From: Verrucomicrobiaceae bacterium
GTDB taxonomy: Bacteria; Verrucomicrobiota; Verrucomicrobiia; Verrucomicrobiales; Verrucomicrobiaceae
Reading direction: 5' to 3'
Assembly: GCA_024232965.1 (NCBI GenBank)
Contig: JACKQF010000006.1
Span: 62,001 to 126,000 of the forward strand
DNA length: 64,000 nucleotides
The position numbers and the translations under genes are program-made. The notes beneath the pieces were generated by a model that searched no databases, was not told the DNA's origin, and was given only the letters and a program-made list of their open reading frames with translations. Positions 8,592 through 17,314 of the stretch are shown here, piece by piece; the first letter of the stretch is position 1; each line of letters starts with the position of its first letter.

Positions 8592-10982
8592 ATGAACTCA
8601 ATAACCTCTTCCTCTCAACAAGAGAATGATCCACTCCACGGTCTCGATCCCGAGTCGCTGATGGAGGTGGCGGCGCTGCCAACAGACGCAGACACCTTAC
8701 CCCTCGCGGCGGCGGACTGGCCGAGCCAAGCCGAAATCGTTGAGGCCTTTCCCGACTTGGAAATCCAAGACCTCATCGGCCATGGCGGGATGAGCGTGGT
8801 GTATCGGGCGCGGCAGCCCAAACTGGATCGCCTCATCGCCCTGAAGATCCTGCCCAAGTCCCTGGCCGCCACTCCGGGATTCTCGGAGCGTTTTACCCGC
8901 GAGGGTCGGGTACTGGCGCGGCTGAGTCATCCCAACATCGTGACGGTGCACGACTTTGGCACCAGTGACGGCTTTGGGTTTCTGATCATGGAATTCGTCG
9001 ATGGCGTCAATCTACGTCAGGCGATGCGTGTGGGTCGGTTCACGCCGGAGCAGGCGCTGAACATCATCCCGGCTATCTGCGATGCGCTGCAATTCGCCCA
9101 CGGACAGGGCGTGCTGCACCGCGACATCAAACCGGAGAACATCCTGCTCGATTCGAAGGGCAGGGTGAAGATCGCCGACTTCGGCATCGCCAAGATCCTC
9201 AACGAAGATGCCGGTGATGCGATGCTGCTGACCCAGAGCGGCGCGAAACTCGGCACCGCGCCCTACATGGCCCCGGAGCAGATCGAGCAGCCGAGCAGCG
9301 TCGATCACCGCGCGGACATCTACAGCCTGGGCGTGGTTTTTTATGAGATGCTCACCGGTGAGCTGCCACTAGGCCGTTTCGCCGCGCCTTCAGAAAAATC
9401 CAGTGTGGGCGGAAACGTGGACGAGGTGGTCTTTCGTGCGCTGGAAAAGGAGCGCAGTCGGCGGCAGCAGAGCGCGGGCGAGTTCAAGACGCAGATCGAA
9501 GGGCTGGGCACCGGCCAGAAGCTGCCGCGAGCTTCGCAACGACTTCAGAGCTTCGAGTACCAATCCAAACGCAGACTGTGGGGCATGCCGCTGCTGCACG
9601 TCACCGCCGGGCGTGATCCGGCGACGGGGAAACGCCGTCACGCGCGTGGCTTCTTTGCCTTTGGCGAATTCGCCACTGGTGTGTTCGCGTTTGGTGGCGT
9701 CGCACGCGGAGTGTTTGCCTGTGGTGGTCTCGCGGTCGGTGGGATCGCCATTGGCGGGATGGGAGTTGGCTTGATCTCTTTGGGGGGGCTCGCCATCGCG
9801 CTGATTCTAGCGCTGGGTGGCGGGGCCATCGCTCCACTGGCAATGGGCGGCGGGGCCTTGGGATGGTATTCGGTGGGTGGCATGGCTGCGGGTATGACTG
9901 CCTACGGTGGCATGGCGGTTGGGAGTCAGGCCATGGGTGGCATGGTGGATGCCACGCATGTGATCACCCAAATCGCCGACCTCCCCTTGGTGATGCAGCG
10001 GATGGTGGCGGCGAATCGCTACATGAACTTTCTCGGTTTCGTCTGGCTCCCAATGGGCCTGCTCGTTGTCATCGTGTCGTCCTGGGCGCGGCGACAGATT
10101 CAGATCGAGGCTGGCGCAGCGCCTGATTGCAGCGGGTATGGCTCCAAGGGTATCCTGTGGACAATCCCTGCGCTGACTTTTCTCTGCGCGCTGCTGTGGT
10201 GGTTGATCGAGCGCTGGGCCACGACCGACATGGTCTCCTTCGTGAATCCGGCAACCGTTGTCGGTGGGGGCTTTGCCCAAGGGGTCATCCCAAGCCTGAT
10301 CATGATCGTCGGTCTGCTGCTCTTCGGACTGGGCCTGCCCTTGTGGTTGCGACTGGTGCCGATGAACTCCTTCTACGGCGTGCGTCTACCGTCCACCTTT
10401 ACCTCCGATCAACGTTGGTATGATGTGAACGCGTTCTGCGGCAAACAACTGTTCTGGTGGTCGCTCACGATCATTGGCGCAGGCATCGCCGGGTTTTACC
10501 AGCTTCCTCGGCATCAGGAATCCTATCCATGGGCGGCCCTCGCACTGACAATGGTTGCAGTCGCCGCCACAGTGATCGCTACCTTGTGGTGGATGCACCA
10601 GCATCCCGTGAATGGACTCGCACGTCCACGCAACCGTCTCGCCTCGTGGGGGGCGCAGATCGTCATTGCCGTGGTCATCGCCATGTTCATCAGGTCGTTC
10701 ATCGCCGGAGCGTATCGCGTCCCTGTCGGCAGCGAACCCGGTGTCGCCAAAAACAGCCACTGGTTCGCCTCGCATCTCGACACCGGCTTCGCTGCCGGCG
10801 ATCTCATTCTCTTCGATCACGAAAGCGGGCACTGCTGGATCGCCCGAGTGATCAAACGCGAGCCCAAAGGCCTGCAGCTGAAGCGCGGTGGAAGTCCAGA
10901 GGCGTTCTTCATGCCGTGGGACAAGATCGTGGGAAAGATGTTGTTTTCCCACTTCTCGCCGGGCACAACTCCAGCGCCATGA
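8592..10982 (+). CDS. Ser/Thr kinase fused to Gly-rich, SdpI-like and signal-peptidase-like domains
   Basis: This 796-residue protein has four parts. Residues 58-305 are a Hanks-type kinase: P-loop around IGHGGMSVVY (62-71), Lys85, HRDIKPEN (176-183), DFG (196-198) and APYMAPEQ. Residues 350-452 are a Gly/Ala/Phe-rich stretch of about 7-residue units (GVFAFGGVARG, GGLAVGGIAIGG). Residues 475-675 have several membrane helices and an SdpI-like segment (NSFYGVRLP, then QRWYDVNAFCG). Residues 686-790 resemble type I signal peptidase: membrane anchor, YRVPVGS with Ser714 where the catalytic Ser would be, then GDLILF. The catalytic Lys position of KRVIG reads Ala751 (ARVIK), so this part is probably inactive and could be a sensor. 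The start at 8592 was chosen over upstream GTG because it fits the domain boundary. It overlaps the sigma factor gene by 4 bases. Confidence 0.85.
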   Translation: MNSITSSSQQENDPLHGLDPESLMEVAALPTDADTLPLAAADWPSQAEIVEAFPDLEIQDLIGHGGMSVVYRARQPKLDRLIALKILPKSLAATPGFSERFTREGRVLARLSHPNIVTVHDFGTSDGFGFLIMEFVDGVNLRQAMRVGRFTPEQALNIIPAICDALQFAHGQGVLHRDIKPENILLDSKGRVKIADFGIAKILNEDAGDAMLLTQSGAKLGTAPYMAPEQIEQPSSVDHRADIYSLGVVFYEMLTGELPLGRFAAPSEKSSVGGNVDEVVFRALEKERSRRQQSAGEFKTQIEGLGTGQKLPRASQRLQSFEYQSKRRLWGMPLLHVTAGRDPATGKRRHARGFFAFGEFATGVFAFGGVARGVFACGGLAVGGIAIGGMGVGLISLGGLAIALILALGGGAIAPLAMGGGALGWYSVGGMAAGMTAYGGMAVGSQAMGGMVDATHVITQIADLPLVMQRMVAANRYMNFLGFVWLPMGLLVVIVSSWARRQIQIEAGAAPDCSGYGSKGILWTIPALTFLCALLWWLIERWATTDMVSFVNPATVVGGGFAQGVIPSLIMIVGLLLFGLGLPLWLRLVPMNSFYGVRLPSTFTSDQRWYDVNAFCGKQLFWWSLTIIGAGIAGFYQLPRHQESYPWAALALTMVAVAATVIATLWWMHQHPVNGLARPRNRLASWGAQIVIAVVIAMFIRSFIAGAYRVPVGSEPGVAKNSHWFASHLDTGFAAGDLILFDHESGHCWIARVIKREPKGLQLKRGGSPEAFFMPWDKIVGKMLFSHFSPGTTPAP

Positions 10983-11695
10983 CCTCTTCCTTCCACGACA
11001 CCCGCTGGACGCTGATCTCCCGTTCGCGTGGGGATGATGCTGGGGCGCGAGTGGCCTTGAGCGAACTCTGTGCGGCCTACTATGAGCCCGTGGTGATGTT
11101 CCTCCGTCACGATGGTCGGATGGCCGATGAGGCGCGCAGTCTGGCGCATGATTTTTTTGCGAAGCTCCTCGGCGGCGATGCCATTGGGGGCGCAGATCCG
11201 ACGAAAGGAAAATTTCGCAGCTACTTGCTGGCAGCGGTGAAGAGATTCGCTGCGGATCAGCGCGAACGCTGCAACGCAGCGAAACGCGGTGGAGGGCAGT
11301 CACACGTCATCATCGACCAGGGAGAGTCGGCAACTGGGGCGGGCCTCCAGATTGAGGATGATCACATCGAGCCCCCCGACGCAGCCTTTGATCGGCAGTG
11401 GGCGCTGACCTTGCTGGCCTTGGCATTGGCGCGCCTGGAGTCTGAGATGACCGCCATCGGAAAGGCGGTGCAATTCACGACCTTGAAACCTTGGCTGACC
11501 GCGGAGACCGATGGCATCTCACAGTCGACGGCTGCCACCCAACTCGGCATCAGCGAGGAAGCCGTAAAGGTCGCCATCCATCGATTGCGGCGGCGCTTTC
11601 GAGAGGCAGTGAAAACCGAGATCGCCCAGACCGTCAGCGATCCCGAGCGTGTGCACGATGAACTCGAGGCACTGAAAGCGGCGTTGCGGCAGTAG
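10979..11695 (+). CDS. ECF-type RNA polymerase sigma factor, kinase-coupled
   Basis: This 238-residue protein is a sigma-70 family factor of the type found beside Ser/Thr kinases in planctomycetes and verrucomicrobia. Region 2 is visible at SELCAAYYEPVVMFLRHDG followed by EARSLAHDFFAKLL, and region 4 at TAATQLGISEEAVKVAIHRL. A 26-residue acidic linker lies between them. The ATG overlaps the kinase stop (ATGA, 10979-10982), so expression is coupled and the kinase is the probable regulator. An ORF call that begins upstream in another frame of the kinase is artefactual. Which promoters it serves cannot be read here. Confidence 0.88.
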   Translation: MTSSFHDTRWTLISRSRGDDAGARVALSELCAAYYEPVVMFLRHDGRMADEARSLAHDFFAKLLGGDAIGGADPTKGKFRSYLLAAVKRFAADQRERCNAAKRGGGQSHVIIDQGESATGAGLQIEDDHIEPPDAAFDRQWALTLLALALARLESEMTAIGKAVQFTTLKPWLTAETDGISQSTAATQLGISEEAVKVAIHRLRRRFREAVKTEIAQTVSDPERVHDELEALKAALRQ

Positions 11696-11857
11696 AATGG
11701 TCCTGCCTACAGGTGATCTAGCTTTGCCACCCGCATTGGGCATCTTCTTTCGGCACATTTGAACGCGGACGGCTGCAATCGAAGCCTGAACGCGGCCTGG
11801 ATTGCGCCTGACCCTCTTCGAGTAGATCCCAGGTCGAAGGTGCGTTGGATCGTGGCC

Positions 11858-12298
11858 TTACGCTTTGCGTTTTTTTGCTGCCTTCTTGGAGGCGGATTTC
11901 TTCGTTGGTGCTTTCGCTGCTGCGGCCTTTTGAGCGGGTGCCTTCTTCACCGCTGCTTTATTAGCCGGGGCTTTTTTCGCGGCGACCTTCTTTACCGGAG
12001 CCTCCTTTGCGGCGGCTTTCTTGGCTGGCGCTTTCTTCGTCGCCGCCTTCTCCGCTAGTGGCACGCTGGCTTTCCAGCCCTTTGGCTGTGGGATGCCTTT
12101 GCTGCTCCAGATCATGCCTTCTTCGACCCAGTGCTGTCGCCACTCGTCATACGAGATGCCGTCGTCGTCATCGCTGACGCCAAACTGGAAGCCGCACGAC
12201 GGGCAGATCTCAAAGGAGGCGCCGCCCGATTTGCCGCGAGGAGCCTCGCGGAGCTTGGGGTAAGAGCAAACGGGGCAGGTATGGGAAGTGGATTTCAT
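11858..12298 (-). CDS. zinc-ribbon protein with histone-H1-like tail
   Basis: This 146-residue protein has two halves. The N-terminus (1-75) has two CxxC pairs, CPVC near residue 8 and CPSC near residue 33, as in CPCC-type zinc ribbons, followed by DEWRQHWVEEGM. The C-terminus from about residue 80 is a low-complexity Ala/Lys/Pro run with repeated AAKKAP and KKAAAK units, like the tail of histone H1 or bacterial HU-type proteins. DNA or RNA binding by the tail is likely; a structural zinc in the head is likely. It stands alone, 36 bases from its minus-strand neighbour upstream. The tail is prone to copy-number change. Confidence 0.75.
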   Translation of the reverse strand: MKSTSHTCPVCSYPKLREAPRGKSGGASFEICPSCGFQFGVSDDDDGISYDEWRQHWVEEGMIWSSKGIPQPKGWKASVPLAEKAATKKAPAKKAAAKEAPVKKVAAKKAPANKAAVKKAPAQKAAAAKAPTKKSASKKAAKKRKA

Positions 12299-12333
12299 GA
12301 GAAAGGTGGGTGAACGGAAGTTTTTGATCGGGA

Positions 12334-13068
12334 TTATTTGAAGGGAAGCTCGGTCGGCTTGATTTTGCGACCCGGCTGGACGGTCCAGTAGAGCGGGTTA
12401 TTCGGGCGGAAGTAGGTCTTGGTGGTACCGTTGCGATTGAAAGCGGCAAAGGAGCGGGTGGAGCCGTCCCAGACGCGCACGGTGCCATCGTCGTCCAACT
12501 TCATGGAGAGACCCTCCGCCTTGGCACGCTGAAGGAAGAGCCAAGCCTTGGCAGCATAGTCGTCTGGACTGGTGCACTTGAAGTCGCGACCATGGCGATC
12601 GAAGTGATCCTGAAGGCTGGGCAGGTAACCCCAGGTGACGTGCGTGGGTGGAGCGGTGGTTGGCAGCGGCGCGGGCTTTGGCTTTTCAGGGGTGGTGACC
12701 TTGGGCTTTGCGGCAGCCTTTGCGCCAGCGGACGCGACTCCAGTCGTGGTAAATGAGCCTTTCGCCAGCTTGGTACGGGCGCTGCCAACGGAGTAGTAAT
12801 AGGTGGTGCCGGGTTGAAGATCCGTGATCGTCACGGTGTGGGTCGCGCTGACCTCTCCGTTGGCACGCTGATCCAGCATGTCTTCGCGAGTGCTGAAATT
12901 GACGCGTGATCCGCTGGCGACGTCGGTCTTCCACTCAATGGTGGCGGACTTTTCTGCGGCCTCAACTTTGGGTTGAGCGGTCAGTTCAACGGCGGCCAAA
13001 TTCCCGCTGACAAGGGCCACAGTGACAAGAGTAAAGCGGAAGAAAGCGGTGCGCAATGGATCGATCAT
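12334..13068 (-). CDS. secreted fibronectin III protein with toxin-like C-terminal domain
   Basis: This 244-residue protein has an N-terminal signal sequence (FRFTLVTVALVSGNLAA), a fibronectin type III-like domain (about 30-115; DLQPGTTYYYSVGSA), a Pro/Lys-rich linker and a C-terminal domain of about 100 residues. The last part has DHFDRHGRDF, a DDYAAKAWLF helix, then RVWDGSTRSFAAFN and GTTKTYFRP. The His-x-x-His and Thr-x-x-Tyr-Phe pattern reminds me of small C-terminal nuclease domains carried by polymorphic toxins, but I cannot name the family. No immunity gene is evident next to it, though the small zinc-ribbon gene lies 36 bases downstream. Function unknown. Confidence 0.6.
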   Translation of the reverse strand: MIDPLRTAFFRFTLVTVALVSGNLAAVELTAQPKVEAAEKSATIEWKTDVASGSRVNFSTREDMLDQRANGEVSATHTVTITDLQPGTTYYYSVGSARTKLAKGSFTTTGVASAGAKAAAKPKVTTPEKPKPAPLPTTAPPTHVTWGYLPSLQDHFDRHGRDFKCTSPDDYAAKAWLFLQRAKAEGLSMKLDDDGTVRVWDGSTRSFAAFNRNGTTKTYFRPNNPLYWTVQPGRKIKPTELPFK

Positions 13069-13115
13069 GGTTACGAAGTGCTGGAATGGACAGAGCGACG
13101 GTTTAGAACGTTCAG

Positions 13116-14417
13116 CTACTTATTCGCAATCTTGTAGAGATGGGTCTTGGTCCGGAGAAAGAGCGCGCCATCTGCGACGGCGGGCGAGGCCGTCATCGCA
13201 TCCGGCAATTGGTTCTTAGCGACGATCTCAAACTTGTCCCCAGCACGAATGATGTGTGTGGCACCGCGATCATTGCTAAAATACAAGTGCCCCGCCGCAG
13301 CGATGGGTGATGGCAGATGCTGCCCCTCCAGTCGATCCTCCCAAATGTCCTCCCCAGTCGCCGCACGCAGGCAAGTGACGATGCCGCCGCGCGTCGTCTG
13401 GAAGAGCAAGCCATCGACCAGAACCGGGAAAGACTCGCTCGCATTGCGCTTCTCACGATCCCAGAGGACATGGCTTTCAGTGATGTCACCCTGCATCTTG
13501 TCATCGACCCGCACTCCGAGTGTATGGGCTCGCTCCGAACCGGTGTTCAGCAGCAGCACATCACCCGCGAGGATCGGACGGATGGCGGCATTAAACCCTC
13601 CGTGGCGGATCGTCCAGAGTTCCTGACCCGTCAGGGCATCATAACCAAAAGCAGCCCGCGAACCCACCGACACCAGCACCTGCCGTCCCGCGATCTCAAA
13701 CACCCGCGGCGTGTGATAGGCCTTGCGCATGTCACCGCCCCGCGTGGGCTGCCCGTCAGCATCGAGATCCCCGTAATCGGTGGTCCGGGGTGTCTTCCAC
13801 ACGGTCTCGCCGGTCTTTTTGTTCAAGGCTATGACGAACTGCGCATCGATGCCATCAAAGGTAAGGTACAGCAAATCTCCATGCGCCACTGGCGATGAGC
13901 CTGGGCCGCGATAGTGATTCACATTGATATCGCGCCGCTGCCAGACGGTCTCGCCCGTGGCGGGATCGATGCGAGCGGTGCCATAGGTGCCAAAGTGCAC
14001 GTAGAGCGCATCCGCCTCCAAGAAGGGCGATGGCGCGGCGTAGTTATTGAGCGGATTCCCCAGTTCCTCAGGCGCCGGATTTTCAAAGACCAGCTTGTGA
14101 TGAATGATCTTGCCGCTGTGGCGATCAATGCCGTACACGAACTGCTTTTTGCCGTCGTCTGTCGCTGCGGTGAACCAGATCATATCGCCGCCGATCACTG
14201 GCGTGGAGTGGCCCTGCCCTTCTAGTGGCACGCTCCAGACGATGTTTTTGCCAGAGTTACCATCCCACTCCATCGGTAGGCGTGCGGCTTCATCTGCAGG
14301 CACGATCCCATCCAAGGTGGGGCCGGCCTTATCGGGCCAGAACAGCGGGGAGGTGGCGGGCTGCGCCGACGCGAGTGAGCACGAGAGGCCGAAAGCAAGG
14401 AAGGTGAATCGATTCAT
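13116..14417 (-). CDS. secreted PQQ-type beta-propeller protein
   Basis: This 433-residue protein starts at 14417 with signal peptide MNRFTFLAFGLSCSLASAQ; an upstream in-frame ATG cluster near 14435-14441 is possible. Repeats of the PQQ/BamB type are visible: GKNIVWSVPLEGQGHSTPV, ATGETVWQRRDI, KTGETVWKTPR, LTGQELWTIRHGG, ATGEDIWEDRLEG. These form an outer-strand W-motif propeller. Such proteins are abundant in verrucomicrobia, are exported, and rarely have a proven cofactor; residues for PQQ binding cannot be assigned here. The gene stands alone between a fibronectin-type gene and a divergent small gene. Confidence 0.85.
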   Translation of the reverse strand: MNRFTFLAFGLSCSLASAQPATSPLFWPDKAGPTLDGIVPADEAARLPMEWDGNSGKNIVWSVPLEGQGHSTPVIGGDMIWFTAATDDGKKQFVYGIDRHSGKIIHHKLVFENPAPEELGNPLNNYAAPSPFLEADALYVHFGTYGTARIDPATGETVWQRRDINVNHYRGPGSSPVAHGDLLYLTFDGIDAQFVIALNKKTGETVWKTPRTTDYGDLDADGQPTRGGDMRKAYHTPRVFEIAGRQVLVSVGSRAAFGYDALTGQELWTIRHGGFNAAIRPILAGDVLLLNTGSERAHTLGVRVDDKMQGDITESHVLWDREKRNASESFPVLVDGLLFQTTRGGIVTCLRAATGEDIWEDRLEGQHLPSPIAAAGHLYFSNDRGATHIIRAGDKFEIVAKNQLPDAMTASPAVADGALFLRTKTHLYKIANK

Positions 14418-14509
14418 AGACAGGCGCGTTTTCATCATCATGTTAAAGGAGGTAAACTGAACGGACGGGCTATTCCATTCGTATCTGTACCAGAAAACGC
14501 CAATTCATC

Positions 14510-14980
14510 ATGAAAACGATCCTCCTCCTGCTCACGATGCTATCGCTAGTGCCAGCGACCCTGCGCGCCGAAGAATCCCTGGCCGATAAACTCCGCCGAG
14601 CTGCTGAAAAAGCCGCAGAGAAGGCAGGCGTGGCGCTCGATAAAGTCGAAACAAAGGGCCGCCAATGGTGGAATGACGCCAAGGAAAGCGTCAAAATGAA
14701 GCGGCCCGACTATGAAAAGCGTGCGGGTGACGCGCTCGACACCTACGCCGCCGAGATCAAGGTGCTCAAAGAAAGCGCCTCGGGAGTGGCTGGGCGCGAC
14801 TACTTCAAGACTCGCCTCCTAGCGTTGGAGCAACACCTAGCTTTTGCCCAAGACGAATTCGAGACAATCCGAGCGACACCTTCCGAAGCCGAGTTCCGGG
14901 CCCGCCAACGGAAATTTGACCGCACCATGTGGGCGCTCGACGGTGCTCTGGGACAGGCGCTCGAAGAGGCTGGGGAATGA
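14510..14980 (+). CDS. secreted helical protein, function unknown
   Basis: This 156-residue protein has a clear signal peptide (MKTILLLLTMLSLVPATLRA). The mature part is highly charged and helical: LADKLRRAAEKAAEKAGVAL recalls amphipathic apolipoprotein- or LEA-like helices, followed by VETKGRQWWNDAKESVKMK and a long coiled-coil-like C-terminus (EFETIRATPSEAEFRARQRK). It does not match a family I can name. It lies between a divergent PQQ-propeller gene and recG and seems to be a single-gene unit in the periplasm. Confidence 0.65.
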   Translation: MKTILLLLTMLSLVPATLRAEESLADKLRRAAEKAAEKAGVALDKVETKGRQWWNDAKESVKMKRPDYEKRAGDALDTYAAEIKVLKESASGVAGRDYFKTRLLALEQHLAFAQDEFETIRATPSEAEFRARQRKFDRTMWALDGALGQALEEAGE

Positions 14981-15147
14981 GATTCAGAAATAGAGATTGC
15001 TGCAACATCCGCAGGCAGTGCCGTGAAGTTGATCCTGGGGGGTTCTGATGGCTTTTCGTCTGGCGGTGGCTTCGGAGAGATGCGTCGCCAACCTGCCCGC
15101 TTGCCACTTGCCAGCCTCCCGATTTTGGAGTTGCGTCGCGGCCTGTC

Positions 15148-17256
15148 ATGTCCGGCCCGTCCAATCTTCTTTCCCGCCCCCTGAGCGATCTGCCGGGACT
15201 GACGCCGCATGCGTTAAAGCAACTGGCCAAGGAGTCGCTCGAAACCGTCGGTGACATCCTCTGGCAAATGCCCTTTCGCCATGAAGATCGGCGGCAAATG
15301 CAGGGTAGCGTCTTCCATCCGAGCGAGACACCGGCTTGCCACTTCGTAACCGTTGGCAAGACGCGTTCCAAGTTTTTTGGCGCTCGAGGCTCCGGCGTCT
15401 TTGAGGCACAAGTCGAGCCTCGGGGTGGTGGTAGCCTGGGGCAGGTACTCACGTTGCGTTGGTGGAACATGCCCTTCATGAAGCGCACCATCGCCGAGGG
15501 GCTGGAACTGGTCATCTACGGAAAAGTAAAAGAGTGGAGAGGACAGCTCTTCATGGATCATCCCGAGTATGAGATCCTCGAGGATGAAGCAGAGGTCAGT
15601 GCCAGTTCCTACACCGGGCGCATCACGCCCGTGTACCGGTTACGCGGTGGGCTGACGATGAAAAATCTGCGCACTGCCGTGTGGCAGTCGATCCTCGTCG
15701 CCGGCGAAAAACCTTTTGCCACCGACCTCCTGCCGCCGCCATCGCCCAAGGGCGAATTCGCTGGGTGGGGACGCAGCAAGGCGCTCCGCGCGGTGCATTT
15801 TCCCGACGATGATGAGGAGCTACGCCAGGCGCGCCGTTACCTCGCATTGGAAGAATTTTACACCTACCAACTGCGGGTCGTGAGACGTCGTCGCATGGCC
15901 GAAGCCGCAGGAGGTCGTCCTCACCCAGGCGATGGTACTCTGACCGCACAACTCGCTGCCGCCTTACCCTTTCAGCTCACCCCCGCGCAGCAGCGCTGTC
16001 TTGAAGAAATCTGGAAGGACATGGCCACGCCGATGCCCATGAATCGTCTTTTGCATGGTGATGTCGGCAGTGGCAAAACCATCGTCGCCTTCATGGCCAT
16101 GCTACGCGCTGTTGAAAGCGGTGCGCAGGCTGCCCTTATGGCCCCCACGCAGATCCTCGCCGAACAGCACTACCAAAATGCGCAACGCTGGCTGGAGCCA
16201 CTCGGCCTCCGCATCGCCCTGCGAACAGGCACGCGCAAGACTGACGGAGATGAATCCCCTCTCTGGACGGGTAACAATGACGGACGCCCGCCAGAGATCC
16301 TCATCGGCACCCATGCGCTTTTGCACGACCGCAAACTCCTAACGAACATGGGAATCGTCGTCATCGACGAGCAGCACAAATTTGGCGTCGCCCAGCGCGC
16401 CCGATTGATCCAGAAAGGCAATACGCCGGACGTGCTGGTCATGACCGCCACCCCCATCCCACGCACGCTGACGCTAACCCTGTACGGAGACCTCGACATC
16501 TCCACCATCGACGAGCGCCCCAAGGAACGTGGAGAGATCATCACCAAGGTCCGCAACATCGGAAAGCGCGATGAAGCGGTCGCCTTTCTCCGTGAACAAC
16601 TCGAGGCAGACCGCCAGGCCTATCTCGTTTATCCGCTCATCGAAGACTCCGAAAAGCTCGACGCCGCAGCAGCCACCAAGGGCTTTAAAGAATGGGCCAA
16701 AGCACTGGAGCCATTCAGCGTCGGCCTGCTGCACGGCAAGATGCCGCCCGAGGAAAAAGACGCGGTGATGCGCGACTTTCGCAGCAACAAACATCAGGCC
16801 TTGGTCTCCACCACCGTCATTGAGGTCGGCGTCGATGTGCCAAATGCCACCGTTATGTATCTGCACAATGCAGAGCGCTTTGGCCTCGCGCAGTTGCATC
16901 AATTGCGCGGCCGAATCGGACGTGGCAGCCATACCTCCTACTGTGTCCTTTTCATCAAAGACGATGACGAAGAAGCGCGCCAGCGATTTGCCATCATGGA
17001 GCAGACCCAGGACGGCTTTCGCATCGCCGAGGAAGACCTCCTGCGCCGAGGCCCCGGCGATGTCTTGGGCAAAGCGCAGAGCGGTGCCGCACCCCTGCGC
17101 TTCGCCGAACTCCTCGCCGATACCCGCCTCGTCCGAATCGCCAGAACCCTCGCCGAACGGACACTAGACGAAGACCCCGACCTCCAAGCCCCAAGGTTTG
17201 AAAGCATCCGCAAGACCGTCACCGAAAGCGAGGTCGAGCAGGCGACGCTGCAGTAG
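15148..17256 (+). CDS. recG: ATP-dependent DNA helicase RecG
   Basis: This 702-residue protein is of the usual RecG length. The N-terminal wedge domain precedes an SF2 helicase core with Walker A GDVGSGKT (about 302-309), DEQHKFG (motif II, about 405), TATPIPRT (motif III), TTVIEVGVDVPNATVM (motif V) and QLRGRIGRG (motif VI). RecG remodels stalled replication forks and branch-migrates Holliday junctions in the cytoplasm. The start MSGPSNLL at 15148 gives a normal N-terminus. It is flanked by unrelated genes, and no spoT or rpoZ is nearby, unlike in enterobacteria. Confidence 0.96.
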   Translation: MSGPSNLLSRPLSDLPGLTPHALKQLAKESLETVGDILWQMPFRHEDRRQMQGSVFHPSETPACHFVTVGKTRSKFFGARGSGVFEAQVEPRGGGSLGQVLTLRWWNMPFMKRTIAEGLELVIYGKVKEWRGQLFMDHPEYEILEDEAEVSASSYTGRITPVYRLRGGLTMKNLRTAVWQSILVAGEKPFATDLLPPPSPKGEFAGWGRSKALRAVHFPDDDEELRQARRYLALEEFYTYQLRVVRRRRMAEAAGGRPHPGDGTLTAQLAAALPFQLTPAQQRCLEEIWKDMATPMPMNRLLHGDVGSGKTIVAFMAMLRAVESGAQAALMAPTQILAEQHYQNAQRWLEPLGLRIALRTGTRKTDGDESPLWTGNNDGRPPEILIGTHALLHDRKLLTNMGIVVIDEQHKFGVAQRARLIQKGNTPDVLVMTATPIPRTLTLTLYGDLDISTIDERPKERGEIITKVRNIGKRDEAVAFLREQLEADRQAYLVYPLIEDSEKLDAAAATKGFKEWAKALEPFSVGLLHGKMPPEEKDAVMRDFRSNKHQALVSTTVIEVGVDVPNATVMYLHNAERFGLAQLHQLRGRIGRGSHTSYCVLFIKDDDEEARQRFAIMEQTQDGFRIAEEDLLRRGPGDVLGKAQSGAAPLRFAELLADTRLVRIARTLAERTLDEDPDLQAPRFESIRKTVTESEVEQATLQ

Positions 17257-17314
17257 CCCCACTTTTGTGCGTGTGACGCCTTGCAGTCGCTCCAGGACCA
17301 GTGCTTTGTGCTAG

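Noticed and set aside
10457..10978. Start of a 412-codon plus-strand frame ending in the sigma factor
   Set aside because: The first part runs in another frame of the kinase C-terminus. The ATGA overlap at 10979 gives the natural sigma-factor start.
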